Notes: a model not told the origin generated them from the letters alone. A stretch of 64,000 nt of DNA from Spirochaetota bacterium (GCA_034190085.1 JAXHTS010000058.1:42170-106169), one strand, 5' to 3'; counted from the first letter of the stretch, positions 24,888-35,911 are shown. Numbers and translations: made by a program.

Positions 24888-26996
24888 TTATTGGCCATCC
24901 CATCCAGCAATCCTGGCAAGTAAATACCAAAATGCCTGCCCTTTTATCTCAGCATGGGCTAAGGTTGTATGATAGTATGTAATATTATAATTTCCCCAAC
25001 CAATAGGATTTACATTTCCAGGACCTCCCATATAGGATACCGGAAATGATATATTTCTTAGTTCATTGTCATGTGTCTCATCACTATAACTGATTACTGC
25101 GCTTCTATTTGGCTCCTTTACCCAATTATCACTGTTGGGATCAAAATCTCCATTTCCATCAACAGGACAATAAATATCCAAGTCTGCAAAGTCGTATAGT
25201 ACACAATTATTTTCATAGCAATGAGCGCGTATTCTCTCATTGTTTAGATGTGCCCGCGCTTGTTTCTCATCCAAATTGCTACCACCCATATCGGTATCAT
25301 CATCTCTATATTGAGTATTTGTTGTAAAATAGACAAAAGTAATTTTTCTATCATTCGCTCCATTATATCTTTCCTCAAGATTACTCATCGCTCTAATGTA
25401 ACCATCCACATAATTAGAATTGGCGCCTTGATTAGTAAGATGTAATTCACCACACCATTCAATACCAGCAACATTGATCTCGGGATGCGCATCAAGATAG
25501 GTTTCAATTGGGTAAGGACGCGAATCCCAAGCTGGACTGTCAGAGTTTCCGCCGAAATATTCATGAGGCTCGATACCTGGATCAGATCCTATATAGTGAA
25601 CAAGATCCAATCTTGAATTATTTGAGAGGGGGGTATCATTGCTTGGGTAATAATAATCCCAATTGCCTCCACCATTGCTATCTACTTCACGCAATCCTGG
25701 CCAATATATTTGACATGCATGAGATCTACCGCAATAATGTACGGATAACTCTTCTTTCACCTTAGCAACATATTCCACAGGTATGTCAGTTAGTTTTGTA
25801 CAGGTATGGTCAATAATAATTCCATCTGTAGGGGGCGGTTGTGGAGGTGTAGTCGTGCTAATTTCATTGGAATAACCGGAGTAATCAACAATATTATAAG
25901 CTCTTATTTTGTAGGAATAAGGAGTTTCTGGTGCTACACTTGTGTCACTGAATATTTCAGTATTTTTAGGAACTGTAGCAATCTCGATGAAAGTTCCATC
26001 AGAGATTTTTTTTTCGATTCTGAATTCCTGTTCATTATTGGAATTGTCATTCCAGATTAGATCGATACGGTTGGGGGAGATAGACTGGATATCAAGATTG
26101 CTCGGGGCCGCAGGTGGTTCTGTTGGTTCAGTACTTGTAATCGTTAGGTTACATACTTGAAGTGAGCCACCATCATCTGCCCATACACCAATATTATTCA
26201 AGTTGGTCACAGTATTCTGTTCTGTGCGAAAGATATAGTCCATAGCAATCATGGTTTCACTTGTGTTTTCAGGCGTCACATAGACGCTAAAGGTATGATT
26301 TGTTACATCGACTGCCAGGCGGAATTGATAACATATGCCAAGAGTATAGGGAACTGTTTCATCCGCTTCATATGAATCCCCGTTGCGGATATCAATTAAA
26401 CCTGTTTCATTAAAACGCACGAGTATGGCAAAATCTGAAAATGTCGCGCCCGATCCATCTGAAAAGGCAAAAATACCATCTATATTATCGTTATCAGGTA
26501 TTACAACCACATCTGCTGTGAAGGTGTCATAAAGACTTTCTGTAAGAGAATGGTTTTGCCATGAGGGATCGCTTTCAATGCAATCTTCTTCTAAAATAGC
26601 CTTTGCCTCATTGGAATATTCTGAGAAACCGTTATCGTTAAAGGCTCTAACACGATAATATGTTATTCCCTCAATGAAACCTATATCATTGAAAGAGGTA
26701 ACATCTGGGGCTACAGTTTCAATCTCTATAAATGATTCTCCTATATACTTCTTTTCAATTTTGAATCCAACCTCATTTGCCGAGTTATCCTGCCAGTTCA
26801 ATTCTATTAAACTTGATGTTGCTGCATTAGCAATGAGGTTATTTGGCGATAGTGGAAGCGATAATTCAATATCATTATTGCATTTCCATCCTATTGAAAA
26901 CAAACTGAGCATTAATATCATAATAGGTGTGTATAACCATTGTAAAATTGATTTTAATGAAATGTATTCTGTGAAATAATCCTTATTTTTTTTCAT
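24888..26996 (-). CDS. Large surface lipoprotein: two fibronectin type III domains and a C-terminal SGNH-like domain
   Basis: The N terminus has a hydrophobic segment ending in SIGWKC (Cys about 48), a very loose lipobox. A first Fn3 domain follows (PNNLIANAATSSLIELNWQD, about 52-135), then a beta-sandwich reminiscent of laminin-G/concanavalin folds (about 140-285), a second Fn3 domain (APSNLDIQSISPNRIDLIWN, about 295-385), and a C-terminal part of about 310 residues. That last part mentions GSDPGIEPHEYFGG, ITFVYFTTNTQYRD and a late THDNELRN segment, resembling SGNH hydrolases that act on glycans, but the catalytic Ser is not clear. It converges on the Wza-like gene. It is probably an exported carbohydrate-active or adhesin protein. 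Confidence 0.65.
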   Translation of the reverse strand: MKKNKDYFTEYISLKSILQWLYTPIMILMLSLFSIGWKCNNDIELSLPLSPNNLIANAATSSLIELNWQDNSANEVGFKIEKKYIGESFIEIETVAPDVTSFNDIGFIEGITYYRVRAFNDNGFSEYSNEAKAILEEDCIESDPSWQNHSLTESLYDTFTADVVVIPDNDNIDGIFAFSDGSGATFSDFAILVRFNETGLIDIRNGDSYEADETVPYTLGICYQFRLAVDVTNHTFSVYVTPENTSETMIAMDYIFRTEQNTVTNLNNIGVWADDGGSLQVCNLTITSTEPTEPPAAPSNLDIQSISPNRIDLIWNDNSNNEQEFRIEKKISDGTFIEIATVPKNTEIFSDTSVAPETPYSYKIRAYNIVDYSGYSNEISTTTPPQPPPTDGIIIDHTCTKLTDIPVEYVAKVKEELSVHYCGRSHACQIYWPGLREVDSNGGGNWDYYYPSNDTPLSNNSRLDLVHYIGSDPGIEPHEYFGGNSDSPAWDSRPYPIETYLDAHPEINVAGIEWCGELHLTNQGANSNYVDGYIRAMSNLEERYNGANDRKITFVYFTTNTQYRDDDTDMGGSNLDEKQARAHLNNERIRAHCYENNCVLYDFADLDIYCPVDGNGDFDPNSDNWVKEPNRSAVISYSDETHDNELRNISFPVSYMGGPGNVNPIGWGNYNITYYHTTLAHAEIKGQAFWYLLARIAGWDGQ

Positions 26997-27001
26997 AAAA
27001 G

Positions 27002-27901
27002 ATCTCCTTTTTTTTAAATTACTTAAAAAAGGTTTTTAGAATTGATGATATTGCCATTTATATATTTAAATAAATTACCTATATGACTCTGCATATCAAT
27101 TCATAGGATAACCCTAAACCTAATATTTATGTTGTTGCATTAACAAAAATTTTATTACAATAGGAGGTTGAACTCCAAAAATATTCTAATTATTCGATGA
27201 ATTTGAGGTTTTGTAGAATTGGTATAATTATTTTAGAAATTATTAAGAGGATTTATGTCAATTCAATATAAACCCCAGATTCTATGTCAGAGTATTTATT
27301 ATATCTATTTTTATATGAATAATAGTTGTATTAATATTTTTAAAATGAATTAGAATCAAATCTTTAATAGATATCAGATTATAAAACAATTGTCAACTGA
27401 AAAATGTTGAATATATAATTTTTTTGTATTTTTTTTCAAAAATTGAACCTAGTCAAATTTCTCAATATAAAATTTAGAAATTTTATCTTTGTAACTATTC
27501 TGCAGGTGGTCAATATTTTAAGTCTATACCTTAGAGTGAATACATATATGTATGAAGCCCTAATAAAATTAGGGCAGTTAAGACTTGGTAATCATAAGTT
27601 CTGCAACTAGGATTACAATTACCGAAATAGGTAAATTGTTAATTAATAGCAAGGGGAATGTCATGATCCTCGCTTATTCTGGGGGTTCTCTTATATAATT
27701 TTTAAAAGTTACTGATTATTATCAGGTGGAATTGGAGAAGGCTTGACTATAAGAGATCATATTGTTAAACTTGATATAAGAGTTCAGGACGATTTTCATC
27801 TTCTATCAGGATGAAGGTGCCTGAAAAGAAGATAGAGAATGAATTTTGCTTTAATTTGGCTTCAGGGGATGTGATATCATCAAATTTGTGGGATTCAATA
27901 G
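27002..27901. other. 900-bp AT-rich intergenic stretch
   Basis: No gene is supported here. The one clear structure is a perfect hairpin, GCCCTAAT (27557-27564) with ATTAGGGC (27568-27575) around a 3-base loop, without a T run. Both flanking genes run away from this region, so their promoters must lie in it. The last 150 bp show short open frames but no family was recognised. Confidence 0.4.
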
Positions 27902-28543
27902 ATGGGGATAGTAATAGAATTTAATGGAGTACAACATTCACCGTACCTCGACATAGCAAATATTATAAAAGCTATTGATGGATTTTATACAAGCATGCCT
28001 GAGTTAAAACCCGACTTGGTGCCTGAAAAATGGTATCCGCGTTTCTTCTATAACTATCCACAGGATCCATATTTATATTGTAAGACCCATGATGGAAAAG
28101 TCAATTGGAGCCCCTGGGAGGGTATTGATGGCGAAGAACGGATGATTGAATTTGTGAGAGAAGCCTTTGATAGGTATATTATGAAACTCAGTGAAAAAGG
28201 TGATGCAAATCGTAGATTTTATACTCGTGAGCCAAATAGAGATGGCGAAATAATTACTTCTTTTAATATGAAAGATATTACATATAAAAGGTACTATATA
28301 GTTGATATTAATGAATTTCTTAATTTATCTGGAATATCGAGTAAAATACTCTGTGGATTAAATGTTGAACAGAGTAAAAAAATAGGTGATAGTCGTAGCA
28401 GGTTGAAGCAGTATTATAATGAAGTATTTAATTATCTAATAGATGTAACGGATGATGAATCAATTGATAGGCATGTCAAGTGTATCATAAATTATTATAA
28501 TTTTATCCCATTATTAAATAATGTTATAAAATTACCAGATTGA
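27902..28543 (+). CDS. Hypothetical protein
   Basis: I do not recognise this 213-residue protein. It has no signal peptide or membrane segment, so it is probably cytoplasmic. It is rich in aromatic residues in its first half (KWYPRFFYNYPQDPYLY) with mixed charged helices later (SRSRLKQYYNEVFNYL). It has no cysteine cluster and no nucleotide-binding loop. Codon use resembles the neighbours. The ATG has no good ribosome-binding site, and the 900 bp upstream contain nothing that would extend it. A ketopantoate-reductase-like gene follows after 155 bp on the same strand; a shared transcript is possible but gives no functional hint. Confidence 0.5.
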   Translation: MGIVIEFNGVQHSPYLDIANIIKAIDGFYTSMPELKPDLVPEKWYPRFFYNYPQDPYLYCKTHDGKVNWSPWEGIDGEERMIEFVREAFDRYIMKLSEKGDANRRFYTREPNRDGEIITSFNMKDITYKRYYIVDINEFLNLSGISSKILCGLNVEQSKKIGDSRSRLKQYYNEVFNYLIDVTDDESIDRHVKCIINYYNFIPLLNNVIKLPD

Positions 28544-28698
28544 TATTATTATAGAATGTTGACTAATTGCTTCACTTTATTTTTCACATTAGGAGAATAG
28601 GTTAAGGAAGGATCAATCACATGATTCATAATACTGATTATGAAACTGCTAAAGGGTATTGAGAACCTGATCATTATTGTTGTGCAGATGGAGAGGTT

Positions 28699-29658
28699 GT
28701 GTTGAAGGTGTTAATTTTTGGGGGAGGAGCGGTTGGGCTTGGAATAGCAAGTTGTCTCATTAAATCTGGTAACAGTGTTGATATTATAGCTAGAAAAGAT
28801 ACAGTATCTCTTTTAAGAGACTATGGGCTCTTTAGAACTGGATTATTTGGAGAATATCATGCTGAGGGCAGCATGTTTAATAGTTATGAGTTATCATCTG
28901 AGGTGCAGGATGAGGAATATGACTTTATCCTGGTATGTACCAAATCCTATGACTCCATTGCTGTTGCCAATGATTTAGCCAGGAATATAAACTTAACACA
29001 GATTTCAAAAATTGTATTGTTTCAGAATGGATGGGGGAATGCTGAACACTTTGCTTCGATAATTCCATGCTCTAAAATATACAATGCAAGAGTTATTACA
29101 GGTTTTTATAGGCCAAGAAAAAATGAGGTAGAGATTACAGTTCATGCGGATGCTATTCATATTGGCAGTCTTTATGATAATAAATTAGAGGATATTAAGG
29201 ATTTATGTGAGTCTATATATAGAGGGGGCGTCCCCTGTGAAATAACTCATAGTATTGAGAAAGATTTATGGGCAAAGATGCTGTATAATTGTGCTCTCAA
29301 TCCATTAGGAGCAATTTTTGGAGTGCCCTATGGTGACCTGGGGGAATCGGAGTATTCACGCAGGATAATTGGAAATATTGTGGATGAAATATTTAAGGTT
29401 ATGAAGGGGGGGGGATGTCAATCCTTTTGGGAATCCTCAGAAGAATACCTGAAGGTGTTTTATGAAGAACTTCTCCCTCCAACAGCAAGGCATGAGGCTT
29501 CAATGCTGCAGGATATTAGAGAAAAGAAGAGAACAGAGATTGATGCCTTGAATGGCGCAGTAGTTAGGCTTGGGAGTCAATATGGTATTGACGTCAGAAA
29601 CAATATGTTTGTTTACAATATGATCAGGTTTATTGAGGAGAGTTTTTCTTCTGAATAG
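28699..29658 (+). CDS. panE: 2-dehydropantoate 2-reductase family protein
   Basis: The family reduces ketopantoate to pantoate with NADPH, a step of pantothenate/CoA synthesis. The 319 residues begin with a Rossmann motif (VLIFGGGAVGLGIASCL), followed by DFILVCTKSYDS and VLFQNGWGNAEHF, the family's NGxGN loop. The C-terminal helical domain has EKDLWAKMLYNCALNPLGAI, with Lys of the catalytic Lys-x3-Asn pair, and PPTARHEASMLQDI, matching the substrate-contact motif. The start is GTG. Several paralogues with other 2-keto substrates exist, so the exact substrate is not sure. The adjacent CoA-thioester operon would be a fitting consumer. Confidence 0.78.
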   Translation: MLKVLIFGGGAVGLGIASCLIKSGNSVDIIARKDTVSLLRDYGLFRTGLFGEYHAEGSMFNSYELSSEVQDEEYDFILVCTKSYDSIAVANDLARNINLTQISKIVLFQNGWGNAEHFASIIPCSKIYNARVITGFYRPRKNEVEITVHADAIHIGSLYDNKLEDIKDLCESIYRGGVPCEITHSIEKDLWAKMLYNCALNPLGAIFGVPYGDLGESEYSRRIIGNIVDEIFKVMKGGGCQSFWESSEEYLKVFYEELLPPTARHEASMLQDIREKKRTEIDALNGAVVRLGSQYGIDVRNNMFVYNMIRFIEESFSSE

Positions 29659-29711
29659 AAGGGAAGGGAATGTGTATTAGCTTATTTGGGATGAAATTCC
29701 TCTGAGATTAC

Positions 29712-30098
29712 TTATAGAATATTCAACTTTGTCTTTCCAATCATTATTACATCTCCGCTTTTTAACTGGATTCTCCCTTTTGCAAGTACTGGATTATTAT
29801 TGAGATAAGTGCCATTAGTGCTTCCCTTGTCCTGTAAATAATATATATTATTAACTTTTTCTATTATAGCATGCCTTCTATAGACGAGTGGGTCGTCCTT
29901 GATAACAATATCATTAAGCTCATCCCTACCAATTGTGATAATTTTGTTTATATGAATGGATCGATTTTTAAATCGAATCTTTGCTATTTTTGTCTTTAAT
30001 TCTTTAGCGACTTTTTTGCCCTCTTCATCACGCTTGTAAAAGGTCTTTTGATCCATAATTGATGCTTCCTGAATGCTGATGTGAAACTTGCATTTCAT
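29712..30098 (-). CDS. FHA-domain protein
   Basis: Small cytosolic phosphothreonine-binding protein. The forkhead-associated fold covers about residues 45-128: ITIGRDELNDIVIKDD, YRRHAIIE and DKGSTNGTYLNNN, with the Gly-Arg, Ser/Arg-Arg-His and Asn-Gly residues that bind phosphothreonine (Ser before RRH is Tyr here). The first 40 residues are basic. A second ATG at residue 15 (30056) has a better-placed AGGA and may be the true start. No kinase or phosphatase gene is nearby. It is divergent from the decarboxylase operon, and convergent with the panE-like gene. Confidence 0.85.
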   Translation of the reverse strand: MKCKFHISIQEASIMDQKTFYKRDEEGKKVAKELKTKIAKIRFKNRSIHINKIITIGRDELNDIVIKDDPLVYRRHAIIEKVNNIYYLQDKGSTNGTYLNNNPVLAKGRIQLKSGDVIMIGKTKLNIL

Positions 30099-30557
30099 TG
30101 GTGAGATATATAGTCAATCATTCCGGATTTATTTATTTAAAAGATTATCTTGAATTGATACATCCGGATTGTGGGATAATTTTAATATATATGCCAAATA
30201 TTATAATTAATTTTTTTTATTAATGATATTTCATTTTATCTTGACCTTTCCAACTCTCAAATTATATTTGGTCAAGTCCTAAAATTAGGAAGCATATTAT
30301 ATTTATAGTATATATTAATCATCATTGATTATTTAATGTTTTTGATTAAGTGTCAAGTTATATTATTCAGTGATGTTGGATTTGAGATGTGACTTGTTTA
30401 TAATACACCTTAACGCTAGAGAAAGAATAGGTTTTGAATGTATAACCATTTGATTAATATAGTTGTGATGATGTTTTGGTATATGTAGAGTAAATATAGT
30501 ATTTTCAATGCAATTGGAGCAGAAAGTATATATTTTTTATAGAATGGAGAATTGCTT

Positions 30558-31703
30558 ATGACTTTTGCTGAAGTTCTTGAGATGCTTAGCAACATCTTTC
30601 ATACCACAGGCTTAATGAATATAGGCTGGAAAATGGTAATTATGTGGGGTATTGGATGCCTTTTTTTTTATCTTGCAATTGCCAAAAAGTATGAACCTCT
30701 ACTTCTACTTCCCATAGGATTTGGTATTTTTATTGTTAATTTCCCATTAACCCCCTTGATGGGTTTCACAGAACAGGGTCACAGAGAACTTATTAACATT
30801 TTTTATCATTATGGCGTTGAATGGGAGGTTATCCCTTGCGTAATTTTTCTTGGTTTGGGCGCTATGACAGACTTAGGACCGCTAATAGCAAATCCAAAGT
30901 CGCTACTTATTGGAGCGGGGGCGCAACTTGGTGTATTTATTACATTTACTGGTTCAGTGCTTGCAGGCTTCACCTTAAAAGAGGCAGCATCAGTTGGTAT
31001 TATTGGTGGAGCAGATGGGCCTACAACAATCTATTTAACGCAGCATCTTGCTCCTCAGCTTTTGGGCGCCAATGCCCTTGCCGCTTATTCCTATATGGCC
31101 ATGGTTCCGATTATCCAACCAGTTATTATGCGGATGATGACTAGTCCAGAGGAAAGGGCTATAAAGATGAAGCAATTACGACATGTTTCGCAAAGGGAGA
31201 AGATAATATTTCCTATTGTTACAACAGGAATAATTGCGCTACTTGTGCCTTCTGTTATTCCGTTAATGGGGATGTTCCTGCTTGGAAATCTAATGAAAGA
31301 GAGCGGGGTTGTTGACAGGCTCTCCGATACAGCACAGGGTTCATTGATGAATATCGTTACCATATTTCTTGGTGTTTCTGTTGGCGCAACAATGCAGGCG
31401 GACAAATTTCTTAGCTGGAAACCCCTCTTCATATTCGGTATAGGACTCATCGATTTTGCTGTATGTACATTTGGTGGAATTCTTACGGTAAAAATAATGA
31501 ACAAATTTTTGAATGATAAGATAAATCCTTTAATAGGGTCAGCGGGGGTTTCTGCTGTGCCAATGGCTGCAAGGGTTTCTCAAGTAATTGGTCTGAAATA
31601 TGATAAGAGAAATCATTTATTAATGCATGCAATGGGGCCAAATTTAGCGGGTATAATCGGCTCAGCAGCAGCGGCTGGAATGTTTATTGCTATGTTTAAA
31701 TAA
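30558..31703 (+). CDS. mmdB: Sodium-pumping decarboxylase beta subunit
   Basis: Integral membrane subunit that couples decarboxylation of carboxybiotin to sodium export. About ten transmembrane segments, with the family motifs EVIPCVIFLGLGAMTDLGPL, IGGADGPTTIYLTQ and GSAGVSAVPMAARVSQ. The Asp in GADGPT is in the sodium/carboxybiotin site. I chose the ATG at 30558 because GGAG lies 8 bases upstream; a TTG at 30552 is in frame. It is the first of six genes, so the subunit belongs to a methylmalonyl-CoA decarboxylase rather than to oxaloacetate or glutaconyl-CoA decarboxylase. The 450-bp leader upstream is AT-rich. Confidence 0.93.
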   Translation: MTFAEVLEMLSNIFHTTGLMNIGWKMVIMWGIGCLFFYLAIAKKYEPLLLLPIGFGIFIVNFPLTPLMGFTEQGHRELINIFYHYGVEWEVIPCVIFLGLGAMTDLGPLIANPKSLLIGAGAQLGVFITFTGSVLAGFTLKEAASVGIIGGADGPTTIYLTQHLAPQLLGANALAAYSYMAMVPIIQPVIMRMMTSPEERAIKMKQLRHVSQREKIIFPIVTTGIIALLVPSVIPLMGMFLLGNLMKESGVVDRLSDTAQGSLMNIVTIFLGVSVGATMQADKFLSWKPLFIFGIGLIDFAVCTFGGILTVKIMNKFLNDKINPLIGSAGVSAVPMAARVSQVIGLKYDKRNHLLMHAMGPNLAGIIGSAAAAGMFIAMFK

Positions 31704-31721
31704 GAAATGGAATAGGTGTTT

Positions 31722-32195
31722 ATGAAAAGAATAGTATTTATATTACTTATAATATTTATGACATCCTTAGGGGTTTATGCTTCTATGAATAATCAGAATG
31801 TACAAGCCCCGGTTTATCCCCAAGGTGAAGCTTGTGCATCTCAAGAGGCAACAAGGATCCAATTTCAGTATAAGGGTATACCCTTAGATGAGATAATTGA
31901 TTATTATAAGAGTGAATTAAAGGATGAAAAGGATATTAAATGGGAGACGATGCAGGATGGCAATGGTGTAATAATACACGATTGGGGAAGCAGAGAATGG
32001 CATAAAATAAAAATAATTGATAGGGCCGATCAAGAAGGTGTATTTGTTTCAATATACAAGAATAGCTGGACTTGGATTGTAGGCACGCTTGTTATAAGAT
32101 TCATCGGTGTTTTTGTTGTGCTTTTAGTTTTGTTAATATCTATGTATATATCTGGTGGAATAATATCAAGATTAGTTCCAGAACCGGAAAAGTGA
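31722..32195 (+). CDS. OadG/gamma-like membrane subunit with periplasmic domain
   Basis: The mature part starts after a signal peptide (RIVFILLIIFMTSLGVYA). A small periplasmic domain (about 25-108; GIPLDEIIDYYKSELKDEK resembles bacterial extracytoplasmic alpha-beta folds) precedes one C-terminal transmembrane helix (IRFIGVFVVLLVLLISMYIS) and a short tail. The helix and its place between the beta and carboxyltransferase genes match the gamma subunit (OadG/MmdD) that holds the pump together. The classical gamma subunit has the helix at the N terminus and a tail in the cytoplasm, so this version is unusual. ATG at 31722 with AGGTG just before; 18 bp after the previous gene. Confidence 0.6.
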   Translation: MKRIVFILLIIFMTSLGVYASMNNQNVQAPVYPQGEACASQEATRIQFQYKGIPLDEIIDYYKSELKDEKDIKWETMQDGNGVIIHDWGSREWHKIKIIDRADQEGVFVSIYKNSWTWIVGTLVIRFIGVFVVLLVLLISMYISGGIISRLVPEPEK

Positions 32196-32232
32196 GAATC
32201 TTAAATTATTATGCAGATAATAGGGGTATAAT

Positions 32233-33786
32233 ATGGAGACCTTGGAAGAGAAGTATGAAAGATTACAAAAATTAAATGAAGAAGCAGAGCTTGGTGGCGG
32301 CGCAGAAAGAATAGAAAAACAACATGAAAAAGGGAAGATGACCGCTAGGGAGAGGATTGAATATCTTCTCGATGATGGCACCTTTGAAGAGTTCGATAAA
32401 TATACTGTTCACCGTTGTACAGACTTTGATATGGAGAAGACAAAAATAATTGGTGATGGTGTAGTTACAGGTTATGGAAAGATTGATGGGCGACCGGTGT
32501 ATTTATATTCACAGGATTTTACAATCTTTGGCGGCTCTCTAAGTGGTGTTGTCGGGGAGAAGATATGTAAGGTTATGGATCTGGCTGTGAAGAGCAGAAC
32601 CCCCATTATAGGATTGAATGACTCTGGAGGTGCAAGAATTCAGGAAGGAGTATTCAGCCTAAGCGGATATGGCAATATATTCTGTCGGAATGTTCTCGCA
32701 TCTGGTGTGATACCCCAGATTTCAGTTATAATGGGGCCCTGTGCGGGTGGGGCGGTTTATTCACCTGCCTTAACGGATTTCATATTTATGGTAAAAAAAT
32801 CGAGTTATATGTTTATTACCGGTCCTCAGGTAATAAAGAACGTTACTGGTGAAGAGGTGACTACCGAGAAGTTAGGTGGGGCGATGAGCCACAACACTAC
32901 AAGCGGTGTTGCCCATTTTGCCTATGAGAGCGATAAAGAGTGCCTTGATGGAGTAAAGGAGCTTTTATCATTTCTGCCATCCAGTAACCTTGTGAAACCT
33001 GCAAGGATTGATGGTGGTGACGATCCTAACAGGATTGATGAAGAATTGGACACAGTAGTCCCTGATGTCCCAACAAAACCCTATGATATTCAAAAGATAA
33101 TAAAGAGTGTTGTTGATAATGGAGTCTTTTTTGAGGCACACAAGCATTATGCCAAGAATATGGTGGTTGGGTTTGCGAGATTGAATGGCGATGTTATTGG
33201 CATAATTGCGAATCAACCCAGATTTTTAGCAGGTTGTTTAGATGTTGATGCCTCGAAGAAATGCGCTAGATTTGTAAGATTTTGCGATGCCTTTAATATT
33301 CCTCTCCTTACCCTGGTTGATGTTCCAGGATATTTACCTGGGGTGCAGCAGGAGTATTTAGGGATTATTACTAATGGCGCGAAGATTATTTTTGCTTATT
33401 CTGAGGCTACAGTTCCAAAGGTTACTTTAATAACTAGAAAGGCTTATGGTGGTGCTTATGATGCAATGTGCAGCAAACATCTCAAGGGCGATATCAATTT
33501 TGCATATCCAACTGCTGAGATCGCCGTAATGGGACCAGAAGGGGCTGTGGATATTTTATATAGAAAGGAGTTAAAGGCCAGCGACGATCCCAAGGCTGCG
33601 AGGCAGAAGTTTATTTCTGATTATAGAGATACCTTTGCAAGTCCCTATAAAGCAGCGGAACTTGGATATATAGATGAGGTTATATTGCCAAGATATACCA
33701 GACAGAAGATTATTAGGGCATTTGAGGTTTTAAAAAATAAAGAAGATTCTATTCCTTTTAAGAAGCATGGTAATATTCCATTGTAG
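32233..33786 (+). CDS. mmdA: Methylmalonyl-CoA decarboxylase/propionyl-CoA carboxylase carboxyltransferase subunit
   Basis: Moves the carboxyl group between methylmalonyl-CoA and biotin. The 517 residues hold two crotonase-type halves: [14 protein letters not shown] and [17 protein letters not shown] in the first, [15 protein letters not shown] and [17 protein letters not shown] in the second, the oxyanion-hole pairs of the family. The length is standard. The preceding sodium-pump genes point to the decarboxylase direction in vivo; the enzyme family also works in propionyl-CoA carboxylation. No biotin carrier protein is encoded in this operon. A GGGG ribosome-binding site precedes the ATG. 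Confidence 0.94.
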   Translation: METLEEKYERLQKLNEEAELGGGAERIEKQHEKGKMTARERIEYLLDDGTFEEFDKYTVHRCTDFDMEKTKIIGDGVVTGYGKIDGRPVYLYSQDFTIFGGSLSGVVGEKICKVMDLAVKSRTPIIGLNDSGGARIQEGVFSLSGYGNIFCRNVLASGVIPQISVIMGPCAGGAVYSPALTDFIFMVKKSSYMFITGPQVIKNVTGEEVTTEKLGGAMSHNTTSGVAHFAYESDKECLDGVKELLSFLPSSNLVKPARIDGGDDPNRIDEELDTVVPDVPTKPYDIQKIIKSVVDNGVFFEAHKHYAKNMVVGFARLNGDVIGIIANQPRFLAGCLDVDASKKCARFVRFCDAFNIPLLTLVDVPGYLPGVQQEYLGIITNGAKIIFAYSEATVPKVTLITRKAYGGAYDAMCSKHLKGDINFAYPTAEIAVMGPEGAVDILYRKELKASDDPKAARQKFISDYRDTFASPYKAAELGYIDEVILPRYTRQKIIRAFEVLKNKEDSIPFKKHGNIPL

Positions 33787-33796
33787 AGGTGAGATT

Positions 33797-35467
33797 ATGA
33801 AACATGAAGAAGGAAAATTAAATGAGGTTCTATCGCAGTGGGAAGAAAAGGTTGAGAAGGCCTCTGAGAAGAGACCTGAGAGAAAAAAGGAGTTTGCTAC
33901 GATATCAGGTATATCTACAAAGAGGCTTTATACTCCTTTAGATGGTGAAGATTCGAGCTATATGGATAATATTGGTTTCCCAGGCGAATATCCTTATACT
34001 AGGGGTGTCCAACCTACTATGTATAGGGGGCGATTGTGGACAATGCGACAGTATGCTGGATTTGCCACTGCTGAGGAGTCAAATAAGAGATATCGATATC
34101 TACTGGATCAGGGACAGACCGGCCTTAGCGTTGCCTTTGATCTCCCAACCCAGATAGGGTATGATTCTGACCATTCTTTGGCAGAGGGTGAAGTAGGAAA
34201 GGTGGGAGTAGCAATTGATTCGCTTGAGGATATGGAGACCCTCTTTAATGAAATACCCCTTGATAAAGTAAGCACATCAATGACAATAAATGCGCCGGCT
34301 GCTGTTTTGCTTGCGATGTATATAGTGGTTGCAGAGAAACAGGGTGTTTCTCCTGATAAGCTTAGAGGAACCATTCAGAATGATATTCTGAAGGAGTATT
34401 CTTCAAGAGGCACCTACATTTTCCCTCCCAAACCTTCGATGAAGATAATAACGGATATATTTGAATACTGCTCAAAAAATGTTGAACAATGGAATACAAT
34501 CAGCATTAGCGGTTATCATATTCGTGAGGCTGGATCAACAGCTATCCAGGAGGTTGCATTTACCCTTGCGAATGGGATCGCTTATGTTGATGCGGCGATC
34601 AAGGTCGGTTTAGATGTTGATGCATTTGGTCCGAGGCTATCCTTCTTTTTTAATTCACATCTTGATTTTTTAGAAGAGGTTGCAAAGTTTCGCGCTGCAA
34701 GAAGGCTCTGGGCAAAAATTATGAAGGAGCGCTTTAACGCAAAGAATCCTAAGACGCTCCAGATGCGATTTCATACACAAACTGCTGGTTGTACGCTCAC
34801 TGCACAGCAACCCAGGAACAATATTGTAAGGGTCGCCTTTCAGGCAATGGCATCGGTTCTTGGGGGCACACAGTCGCTTCATACAAATTCAATGGATGAA
34901 GCTCTGGCGCTTCCGACAGAGGATGCGGTGCAGACCGCATTAAGGACACAACAGATAATAGGTTATGAAAGCGGGGTGACTGATACAGTAGATCCATTGG
35001 CTGGTTCATATTATATCGAATCGTTAACTGACAAAATAGAATCTGAGGCCATGAATTATATTAAAAAGATAGATGAACTTGGTGGTGCGCCAAGCGCGAT
35101 TGAAAAGGGATATATACAGAAGGAGATACAGGATACTGCCTATCGATATCAGAAGGGGGTTGAGTCAAAAGAGAATATTATTGTTGGAGTCAATAAATTC
35201 CAGACTGAAGAGGAAGAACCTTCAAATCTCTTAAAGGTTGATCCAGCGGTTAGAGAGAGACAGATTGAGAAGATTAAGGCCATGAAGGATAAGCGAGATA
35301 AGGCAGCAGTGGAGAAGGAGTTAAATGCATTAAGGGCAGCCGCGGAGAGTGACGCAAATCTTATGCCTCTAATAATTAATTGCGTTAGAGAAAAGGCGAC
35401 TCTAGGCGAGATTTGTGATGTTCTGAGGAAGGTCTTCGGAGAGTATAAAGTATCCTTTGTTATTTAA
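33797..35467 (+). CDS. mcmA1: Methylmalonyl-CoA mutase, catalytic (alpha-type N-terminal) subunit
   Basis: Interconverts succinyl-CoA and (R)-methylmalonyl-CoA with adenosylcobalamin. Family features: [20 protein letters not shown] at the start of the barrel, [32 protein letters not shown] (substrate-binding His/Arg) and [17 protein letters not shown]. The protein stops before a B12-binding domain, which is supplied by the next gene, as in split mutases. I chose ATG 33797 because GAGGTGAG lies just before it; the longer in-frame start at 33767 overlaps mmdA and has no support. 10 bp after mmdA. Confidence 0.95.
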   Translation: MKHEEGKLNEVLSQWEEKVEKASEKRPERKKEFATISGISTKRLYTPLDGEDSSYMDNIGFPGEYPYTRGVQPTMYRGRLWTMRQYAGFATAEESNKRYRYLLDQGQTGLSVAFDLPTQIGYDSDHSLAEGEVGKVGVAIDSLEDMETLFNEIPLDKVSTSMTINAPAAVLLAMYIVVAEKQGVSPDKLRGTIQNDILKEYSSRGTYIFPPKPSMKIITDIFEYCSKNVEQWNTISISGYHIREAGSTAIQEVAFTLANGIAYVDAAIKVGLDVDAFGPRLSFFFNSHLDFLEEVAKFRAARRLWAKIMKERFNAKNPKTLQMRFHTQTAGCTLTAQQPRNNIVRVAFQAMASVLGGTQSLHTNSMDEALALPTEDAVQTALRTQQIIGYESGVTDTVDPLAGSYYIESLTDKIESEAMNYIKKIDELGGAPSAIEKGYIQKEIQDTAYRYQKGVESKENIIVGVNKFQTEEEEPSNLLKVDPAVRERQIEKIKAMKDKRDKAAVEKELNALRAAAESDANLMPLIINCVREKATLGEICDVLRKVFGEYKVSFVI

Positions 35468-35481
35468 TTAGGAGAATAAAG

Positions 35482-35880
35482 ATGGTGGACAAAAAAAAAT
35501 TAAGAGTTATTGTTGCTAAACCTGGATTAGATGGTCATGATAGAGGGGCTAAGGTAATATCAATGGCGCTCAGGGATGCTGGAATGGAAGTTATTTATAC
35601 CGGCCTTAGGCAGACACCTGAACAGATCGTTAGCGCAGTCCTTCAGGAAAACGCAGATGTCTTGTGCATGAGTATACTCTCAGGAGCTCATGATTACCTC
35701 TTTCCGCGTGTAATGGACCTGCTCAGGAAGGAAGACCTAAAGGATGTACTTGTTCTTGGAGGTGGAGTGATACCTAAGAGTGATATCCCTGCCCTAAAAG
35801 AATGTGGGATAAAGGAAATTTTTGGTCCAGGCACAGACACAAAAGAGATTGTAAAGTTTATAGAGAGTAATGTGAATTAG
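35482..35880 (+). CDS. mcmA2: Methylmalonyl-CoA mutase, cobalamin-binding subunit
   Basis: A stand-alone B12-binding domain of 132 residues. [20 protein letters not shown] carries the Asp-x-His-x-x-Gly motif whose His ligates cobalt, followed by the Ser-x-Leu motif ([14 protein letters not shown]) and the Gly-Gly of [11 protein letters not shown], together wrapping the nucleotide tail. It partners the catalytic subunit, ending 14 bp upstream. An AGGAG ribosome-binding site is well placed. Confidence 0.96.
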   Translation: MVDKKKLRVIVAKPGLDGHDRGAKVISMALRDAGMEVIYTGLRQTPEQIVSAVLQENADVLCMSILSGAHDYLFPRVMDLLRKEDLKDVLVLGGGVIPKSDIPALKECGIKEIFGPGTDTKEIVKFIESNVN

Positions 35881-35911
35881 TCTAAATCACAAGAGTGTTT
35901 GAGGTGTGAAA

